Origin: Clostridiales bacterium UBA7573
Lineage (GTDB): Bacteria; Bacillota; Clostridia; Oscillospirales; CAG-272
NCBI GenBank assembly: GCA_002477905.1
Contig: DLLB01000005.1
Span: 1 to 11,695, forward strand
Length of the DNA: 11,695 nucleotides
Reading direction: 5' to 3'
Under the pieces are notes generated by a model, which did not search any database, was not told the origin of the DNA, and saw nothing but the letters and a program-made list of their open reading frames with translations. This document shows, in pieces, positions 7,167 through 11,695 of the stretch; position 1 is the stretch's first letter, and every line of letters begins with the position of its first letter. Position numbers and translations under genes: made by a program.

Positions 7167-8063
7167 ATGTTAACAATTCTGATTACCGGTGCAAACGGGC
7201 AACTCGGACAGGAACTGACCGAAATGCTCCGGACCGGACACAGTGAGATCGGGGACATTCCCGCGGCATATCAGGGTGCAAATCTGATCCTTGCGGACAT
7301 TGACACGGTGGACATCACGGATACCGTGGCTGTTTTCGCGTTTGTCGATCAGTGCAGACCGGATGTGATTTTCAATTGCGCGGCGATGACAAATGTCAAC
7401 GGTTGCGAAAGCGACTATGCAAGCGCAATGCGCGTCAACGCCATCGGGGTGCGCAATCTGGCGCGTGCGGCGGAGAAAGCCGGCGCAAAGTTTGTGCATG
7501 TTTCCACGGATTATGTATTTTCCGGAGAGATGCAGGCAAAGCCCTATTGCGAATGGGATCTGCCCGCACCGAATACCGTGTACGGAAAGTCCAAGTGGCT
7601 TGGCGAACAGTATGCCATGCAGTTTTGTACCCGCACCTTCGTTGTGCGTACCGCGTGGCTGTACGGTCGGTATGGAAATAACTTTGTGAGAACCATGCAG
7701 AAACTCGGCAAAGAGAAGCCGTTTGTCAGCGTGGTGAACGATCAGCGCGGCAATCCGACCAACGCAAATGACCTTGCGTACCATCTGTTGTTGCTGGGAT
7801 TGACCGAAGAATACGGAATCTACCATTGCACCGGAAACGGCGAATGCTCCTGGTATGAGTTTGCCACGGAGATTATGCGGCTGTCCGGTCTTGCCTGTGA
7901 GGTGCGCCCCTGCACGACTGCGGAATATCCGACGCCTGCCAAGCGTCCTGCATATTCTTCTTTGTCCCATCTGATGTTGTCCGTAACGGTTGGCGACCAT
8001 ATGCGGGACTGGAAGGATGCGCTCACCGCGTTTTTGGCGCAGACAAAACCGACGCAGATGTAA
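7167..8063 (+). CDS. rmlD: dTDP-4-dehydrorhamnose reductase RmlD
   Basis: Last step of the pathway: NAD(P)H reduction of dTDP-4-dehydro-L-rhamnose to dTDP-L-rhamnose. The 298-aa length is normal. It is a short-chain dehydrogenase/reductase with the N-terminal nucleotide motif TGANGQLGQEL, then NCAAMTNVNGCE, VSTDYVFSG and the catalytic YGKSK (Tyr139, Lys143). RTAWLYG and DQRGNPTNANDLA are the usual RmlD C-terminal signatures. Start: ATG 7167, one base after the rmlA stop, with AAGGA about 8 nt upstream, so translation is probably coupled to rmlA. rmlD coming second, before rmlB and rmlC, departs from pathway order. Confidence 0.96.
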   Translation: MLTILITGANGQLGQELTEMLRTGHSEIGDIPAAYQGANLILADIDTVDITDTVAVFAFVDQCRPDVIFNCAAMTNVNGCESDYASAMRVNAIGVRNLARAAEKAGAKFVHVSTDYVFSGEMQAKPYCEWDLPAPNTVYGKSKWLGEQYAMQFCTRTFVVRTAWLYGRYGNNFVRTMQKLGKEKPFVSVVNDQRGNPTNANDLAYHLLLLGLTEEYGIYHCTGNGECSWYEFATEIMRLSGLACEVRPCTTAEYPTPAKRPAYSSLSHLMLSVTVGDHMRDWKDALTAFLAQTKPTQM

Positions 8064-8085
8064 AGATATGCCGAAAGGAATTTGT

Positions 8086-9147
8086 ATGAAAACCTATCTT
8101 GTCACCGGCGGTGCCGGATTTATCGGATCCAACTTTATTCATTATATGTTGCGCAAGTATCCGGATATTACGATCCTCAATCTGGACGCTTTGACCTATG
8201 CAGGCAATCTGGATAATCTGGCGGAGGTGGAAGCAGACGCACGGTATCATTTTATACGCGGCGATATTTGTGATGCGGCGGTGGTGAAAAAAATCTTTGC
8301 CGAGTATCCGGTGGATTATGTGGTCAATTTTGCAGCGGAAAGTCATGTGGATCGCTCGATCAAGGATCCGGAGCTGTTCTTGAAATCCAATGTGTATGGT
8401 ACCGTTAATCTGCTCAACTGCGCGAAAGAAGCATGGCAGACCGGCGATGATACCTACCGTGACGGCGTGAAATACTTACAAGTTTCCACGGATGAAGTGT
8501 ACGGTTCGCTTGGCGCAACCGGGTATTTTACGGAAACAACGCCGCTTTCCCCGCATTCGCCGTACTCTGCAAGTAAAACGGCGGCAGATTGCTTTGTCAA
8601 AGCCTATGGAGATACTTATCATTTGCCGATCAATATCACCCGTTGTTCCAATAACTACGGTCCGTATCAGTTCCCGGAAAAACTGATTCCGCTGATGATG
8701 CATAATGCCATCGATCACAAGCCGCTTCCCATCTACGGAGACGGCTTACAAGTGCGGGACTGGCTGTATGTAGAGGATCATTGTAAAGCGATTGATCTGG
8801 TGCTTTCCAAAGGCAGAGTGGGCGAAGTTTATAATGTCGGCGGGCACAACGAGCGTACCAATCTGTTTATCGTAACCACGATTTTAGATTATGTCAGAAC
8901 GCATCTGGACGCGCACGTCGGGGAAGAATTGTTGCATCACGTCACCGACCGCAAAGGACATGACCGCCGTTACGGGATCGATCCGACCAAAATCAGGGAA
9001 GAACTGGGTTGGTATCCGGAAACGCCGTTTGAGGTGGGGATTGTCAAGACGTTGGATTGGTATGCCTCCCACAAAGACTGGGTGGCGCGTGTTACCAGCG
9101 GCGCTTATCAGAACTATTACCAGGCAATGTACGCCGACAAATTGTAA
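8086..9147 (+). CDS. rmlB: dTDP-glucose 4,6-dehydratase RmlB
   Basis: Second step: NAD-dependent conversion of dTDP-glucose to dTDP-4-keto-6-deoxyglucose. The 353-aa protein is typical of the family. It is an extended SDR with the N-terminal TGGAGFIGS (7-15), NLDALTYAGNL, NFAAESHVDRS, the catalytic triplet Thr135-Asp136-Glu137 in STDEVYG, and YSASK with Tyr160 and Lys164. SNNYGPYQFPEKLIPL, YGDGLQVRDWLYVEDH and DRKGHDRRYGID follow. Start: ATG 8086 with AAAGGA about 7 nt upstream. An in-frame ATG at 8068 and a longer open frame back into rmlD lack a matching SD. It lies 22 bp after rmlD; a hairpin and 72 bp separate it from the next gene. Confidence 0.97.
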   Translation: MKTYLVTGGAGFIGSNFIHYMLRKYPDITILNLDALTYAGNLDNLAEVEADARYHFIRGDICDAAVVKKIFAEYPVDYVVNFAAESHVDRSIKDPELFLKSNVYGTVNLLNCAKEAWQTGDDTYRDGVKYLQVSTDEVYGSLGATGYFTETTPLSPHSPYSASKTAADCFVKAYGDTYHLPINITRCSNNYGPYQFPEKLIPLMMHNAIDHKPLPIYGDGLQVRDWLYVEDHCKAIDLVLSKGRVGEVYNVGGHNERTNLFIVTTILDYVRTHLDAHVGEELLHHVTDRKGHDRRYGIDPTKIREELGWYPETPFEVGIVKTLDWYASHKDWVARVTSGAYQNYYQAMYADKL

Positions 9148-9163
9148 GACGATCATTTTTATG

Positions 9164-9203
9164 CAAGGCGATTTTCAGAACGGGGGAATTGCCTTGTTCT
9201 TTT
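9164..9203 (+). terminator. Terminator-like hairpin inside the operon, between rmlB and the first GT2 gene
   Basis: CAAGGCGATT (9164-9173) pairs with AATTGCCTTG (9187-9196), ten pairs with one G-U, around a 13-nt loop. TTCTTTT follows (9197-9203). The SD GAGGAGG of the next gene starts within 4 nt. The genes downstream need transcription through it, so a leaky terminator or a processing/stability hairpin is more likely than a full stop. No new promoter was seen after it. Confidence 0.55.
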
Positions 9204-9219
9204 GTGAGGAGGTGGCGAA

Positions 9220-10209
9220 GTGCGGATTTCGGTTGCCATGACAACTTATCGGGGCGCATCTTACTTGCCTGCGCAGTTGGAATCGTTGCGGGTGCAGACA
9301 CGTCCTGCGGACGAGGTCATCATCTGCGATGACGGCTCGGACGACGAAACGGCGCAGATCGTTACCGATTATATCAGGGACTATCAGTTGACCGGATGGA
9401 AGTTTTATCAAAACGAACAGAATCTCGGCTACCGGCTGAATTTCAGACAGGCGATTGAAAAAACGACCGGCGACCTGATCTTCTTAAGCGATCAGGACGA
9501 CGTGTGGAAGCCGGAGAAGCTGGGACGCATGGAAGGAATGTTTTTAACACATCCGGATATGCTGTCGCTGAATACGGGCTTTGATCCGATTGACGCAAGC
9601 GGTATGCCGATTGCAGTGCCGGATCGCCGCGGATGGAGCAATCACAATCTGATTCCGACCAGATTAAAAGCCGGAGAGCTTCGGAAATTCCCCGCCGAGC
9701 AGGTGTATACCCATAATCTTTCTCCGGGATGCACCATGGCATTTACCGTACAACTCAAACAGGAATTTTTACGCACGACCAAAAGCGTGCTTCCCCACGA
9801 CTGGGATCTGAACGCGATTGCCGCGGCGGAGGGCGGTGCGTATTTTTGGAATGTGCCGCTGATTTCTTACCGCTTGCATGGGAATAATACCATCGGATTG
9901 CCCGGCGTTGGGAAAAAACGCTCCCGCAAGCAGAAGGACAGAACGCTCCGCACCAAGATCGCGACGGAATATGCGCAGTTTTTGGATGCCCTGCATGACG
10001 AGCTGGCAGATAAGCTCACGCAAAAGCAGAAACAGAAGTTGGATCGCACCTGTGCGTTTGCCAATCTGCGTGTGAAAGTGCTGACCGATCGGCGCATCTG
10101 CGATTGCCTGCGGCTTTGGAAATATCCGCGGATCTATCGGCGGCAGATCCGCTTCCGCGGCAGAGTGCTGGATTTTCTACGGTGCGTGCTTGCGCACAGT
10201 GATCTTTGA
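9220..10209 (+). CDS. Family 2 glycosyltransferase (candidate rhamnosyltransferase)
   Basis: A 329-aa cytoplasmic or membrane-associated GT-A enzyme transferring a sugar from a nucleotide donor to a growing glycan. Visible motifs are the N-terminal SVAMTTYRGASYLPAQLESL, the nucleotide-binding DDGSDDET (37-44), the metal-binding SDQDDVW (90-96), HDWDLNAIAA (likely catalytic-base region) and YRLHGNN. No transmembrane helix is evident, and the C-terminal ~100 residues are strongly basic (RSRKQKDR and an Arg-rich end), which may contact membrane phospholipid. The start is GTG at 9220 with GAGGAGG about 7 nt upstream; no in-frame ATG is better placed. The location between rmlB and rmlC makes dTDP-L-rhamnose a reasonable donor, but motif alone cannot fix the donor or acceptor. 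Confidence 0.92.
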   Translation: MRISVAMTTYRGASYLPAQLESLRVQTRPADEVIICDDGSDDETAQIVTDYIRDYQLTGWKFYQNEQNLGYRLNFRQAIEKTTGDLIFLSDQDDVWKPEKLGRMEGMFLTHPDMLSLNTGFDPIDASGMPIAVPDRRGWSNHNLIPTRLKAGELRKFPAEQVYTHNLSPGCTMAFTVQLKQEFLRTTKSVLPHDWDLNAIAAAEGGAYFWNVPLISYRLHGNNTIGLPGVGKKRSRKQKDRTLRTKIATEYAQFLDALHDELADKLTQKQKQKLDRTCAFANLRVKVLTDRRICDCLRLWKYPRIYRRQIRFRGRVLDFLRCVLAHSDL

Positions 10210-10230
10210 TTTACAGAAAGAAGAGTACCT

Positions 10231-10788
10231 ATGGGAAAATTTCAATTTGAAACCACGCCGATCAAGGGATTGTATGTAGTGACGCCGACGGTGTTCGGGG
10301 ACGCGCGCGGTTATTTTATGGAAACCTATCAGTATGAGGAATTCTGCAAAGGCGGGATTGACGTCACCTTTGTGCAGGATAACCAATCCAAATCCCGATA
10401 CGGCGTTTTGCGCGGCTTGCATTTTCAGACGCGCAACGCGCAGGGGAAGCTGGTACGCGTCATTTCCGGAGAAGTCTTTGACGTGGCGGTGGATCTGCGG
10501 CGGGACAGCGAGACGTTCGGCAAATGGTTCGGGGTGTTGCTCAGTGCGGAAAATCAGAAGCAGTTTTATATTCCCGCCGGATTTGCACATGGTTTTTTGG
10601 TAACCTCTGAGACGGCTGAATTTGTATATAAATGCACAAACTATTACGATCCTACGAGCGAAGCGGGGATTTTGTGGAACGATCCGGACATCGGCGTAGC
10701 ATGGCCGATCCGACCGGATATGGAGATCTTGCTGTCCGAAAAGGATCAGAAACAGCAGAGCTTCCGCACCTATTGCGAAAAGCTTTGA
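10231..10788 (+). CDS. rmlC: dTDP-4-dehydrorhamnose 3,5-epimerase RmlC
   Basis: Third pathway step: double epimerisation at C3 and C5 of dTDP-4-keto-6-deoxyglucose. The 185-aa cupin is the standard length. Key residues are His64 in LRGLHFQ, Lys73 in GKLVRV, VAVDLR with Asp88, Tyr133 in YKCTNYYDP, and the IPAGFAHGF segment. Start: ATG 10231 with AAAGAAGAG about 5 nt upstream, 21 bp after the GT2 stop. It is separated from rmlABD by a glycosyltransferase gene but is in the same transcription unit by spacing and strand. With it all four rhamnose genes are present. Confidence 0.97.
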   Translation: MGKFQFETTPIKGLYVVTPTVFGDARGYFMETYQYEEFCKGGIDVTFVQDNQSKSRYGVLRGLHFQTRNAQGKLVRVISGEVFDVAVDLRRDSETFGKWFGVLLSAENQKQFYIPAGFAHGFLVTSETAEFVYKCTNYYDPTSEAGILWNDPDIGVAWPIRPDMEILLSEKDQKQQSFRTYCEKL

Positions 10789-10796
10789 CGGATGGT

Positions 10797-10810
10797 CCGG
10801 CGAAAGCCGG
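10797..10810 (+). other. Short GNRA-tetraloop hairpin between rmlC and the second GT2 gene
   Basis: CCGGC-GAAA-GCCGG is a perfect 5-bp GC stem closed by a GAAA tetraloop. It sits 8 nt after the rmlC stop and about 17 nt before the next start. No U-tract follows, so it is not a terminator. It may stabilise the transcript or be incidental. Confidence 0.45.
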
Positions 10811-10827
10811 TGCGAGGGGGAAACGGA

Positions 10828-11550
10828 ATGCGGGTGTCGGTTGTGATGGCGGTCTATATGGGACAGCGGTATCTGGCACAGCAGCTGGATTCCGTTCTGC
10901 CGCAGCTTGCGCCGGAGGATGAGCTGGTTGTGTCGCTGGATCCGTCCACGGATGATTCCGGCGCGATTTTACAGCGCTATGCGGAAAAAGACGCGCGTAT
11001 CACGGTTTTGGAAGGTGCGGGCAAGGGGGTAATCGCAAATTTTGCCCATGCGCTTTCCCATGCGCATGGCGAGATCCTATGTCTGTGCGATCAGGATGAC
11101 GTATGGCTGCCCGGAAAATTGGACTGTATGCGCCGCCATTTTGCGCAGGACGCTACTGTGACGGTGGTATTGCATGACGCGATCGTAACCGACGCGTCGC
11201 TGACACCGCTGTATCCGTCTTTTTTTGCCCTGCGCCATGTGAAAAGCGGCGTATGGCGCAATTTAATCCGGAATTCGTATATCGGGTGCTGTATGGCGTT
11301 TTCCGCGCGGCTTTTGCCGCTTTTGTTACCGTTTCCGGAAAAACTCCCGATGCATGACCAGTTTATCGGTATGGTCGGGGCGCAAAACGGGCGTGTGATT
11401 TTGGAGAAAACGCCCTATCTGTACTATCGCAGACACGGGGAGAATGCTTCTTCCCTTTCCCACGCGGGAGTACGGCAGATGCTGTTATGGCGCATTTGGA
11501 TGCTTCGTGCGCTGAAAACAGCCAAAAGGAGAAGAAAACATGAATCATGA
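10828..11550 (+). CDS. Family 2 glycosyltransferase with altered nucleotide motif
   Basis: A 240-aa GT-A enzyme related in motif pattern to the glycosyltransferase at 9220 but shorter. The N-terminus reads SVVMAVYMGQRYLAQQLDSV. CDQDDVW (87-93) is the metal-binding site, MHDQF and YRRHGEN match the HDW and YRLHGNN of the other enzyme. The usual DDGSxDxT motif reads LDPSTDDS (37-44): the first Asp is Leu and the Gly is Pro, while Asp38 and the second Asp pair remain. The C-terminus is short and very basic (KTAKRRRKHES). Start: ATG 10828 with AGGGGG about 7 nt upstream; the frame is open 12 codons earlier from ATG 10792, but that start has no SD. Its end overlaps the next gene by 11 bp, implying coupled translation. 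It probably adds a sugar to the same glycan; donor unknown. Confidence 0.9.
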   Translation: MRVSVVMAVYMGQRYLAQQLDSVLPQLAPEDELVVSLDPSTDDSGAILQRYAEKDARITVLEGAGKGVIANFAHALSHAHGEILCLCDQDDVWLPGKLDCMRRHFAQDATVTVVLHDAIVTDASLTPLYPSFFALRHVKSGVWRNLIRNSYIGCCMAFSARLLPLLLPFPEKLPMHDQFIGMVGAQNGRVILEKTPYLYYRRHGENASSLSHAGVRQMLLWRIWMLRALKTAKRRRKHES

Positions 11551-11695
11551 AACTGCGCAACAGTCGGCGCATTGCAAAACAACTTCTGCGGCTTTTGACC
11601 GGTTGCGTCTGGCACTTGTGATCTTGCTGACCGTATTTACGGCGGAACTCATGCTGGGGTTCCACGGCGCATTCTTGCGTGTAGGCGGGCTTTCT
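11540..11695 (+). CDS. N-terminus of a predicted membrane protein, 3' cut by the window
   Basis: The frame is open from ATG 11540 to the window end (52 codons). AAAGGAG lies about 9 nt upstream of the ATG, inside the end of the glycosyltransferase gene, and the two genes overlap by 11 bp. The first ~20 residues are polar, and residues 22-42 (LRLALVILLTVFTAELMLGF) look like a transmembrane helix. The position at the end of a glycan operon would fit a polymerase, flippase or membrane glycosyltransferase, but 52 residues are not enough to assign a family. Confidence 0.75.
   Translation, partial: MNHETAQQSAHCKTTSAAFDRLRLALVILLTVFTAELMLGFHGAFLRVGGLS

Noticed and set aside
7170..8000. Minus-strand open frame opposite rmlD.
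   Set aside because: No recognisable protein pattern; rmlD on the plus strand has all family motifs.

Overview
The window reads as chromosomal DNA of a strictly anaerobic, fermentative Gram-positive bacterium, most likely a gut Clostridia (an Oscillospiraceae/Ruminococcaceae-like lineage is my guess). The evidence is an NADH-linked [FeFe] hydrogenase, strong AGGAGG-type ribosome binding sites, near-consensus sigma-A promoters with 17-bp spacers, a lipoprotein with a Gram-positive look, and moderate GC content. The species cannot be named from sequence alone.

Layout. (1) 1-3057, plus strand: the 3' end of hydB (NADH/FMN flavoprotein subunit) followed by complete hydA (catalytic [FeFe] subunit). 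This is the downstream part of a HydABC/Hnd-type hydrogenase operon. It is followed by a long 3'UTR hairpin and a strong, apparently bidirectional terminator. (2) 3356-4150, minus strand: an AraC-family regulator, convergent with hydA, with its own near-consensus promoter and an almost absent leader. (3) 4336-5879, minus strand: a predicted secreted lipoprotein with a ComEC/Rec2-type metallo-beta-lactamase domain, preceded by a small membrane protein resembling the PF06541 'putative ABC transporter type IV' family. The pair could be one transcription unit, ending at a clear terminator. (4) 5880-6292: a 413-bp divergent intergenic region with one strong promoter in each direction, several inverted repeats, and a structured rml leader. 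(5) 6293-11695, plus strand: a dTDP-L-rhamnose/glycan operon in the order rmlA-rmlD-rmlB-GT2-rmlC-GT2-membrane protein (cut by the window end).

How the parts work together. RmlA, RmlB, RmlC and RmlD make the complete route from glucose-1-phosphate to dTDP-L-rhamnose. The two family-2 glycosyltransferases lie within the same operon and probably use this or another sugar nucleotide to build a rhamnose-containing cell-wall or capsular glycan. HydA and HydB, with an off-window HydC, would couple oxidation of NADH and reduced ferredoxin to H2 evolution, or the reverse. No sequence link is visible between the hydrogenase and the glycan operon.

I see no mobile element, CRISPR array, tRNA or rRNA, and no clearly new multi-gene system. 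The least ordinary material is non-coding. RNA hairpins sit directly 5' of Shine-Dalgarno sequences at several genes (rmlA leader, GT2 after rmlB, MBL lipoprotein), and the hydA 3'UTR carries a hairpin that buries a perfect SD-like sequence. All pairings were found by eye; no folding or database search was run.
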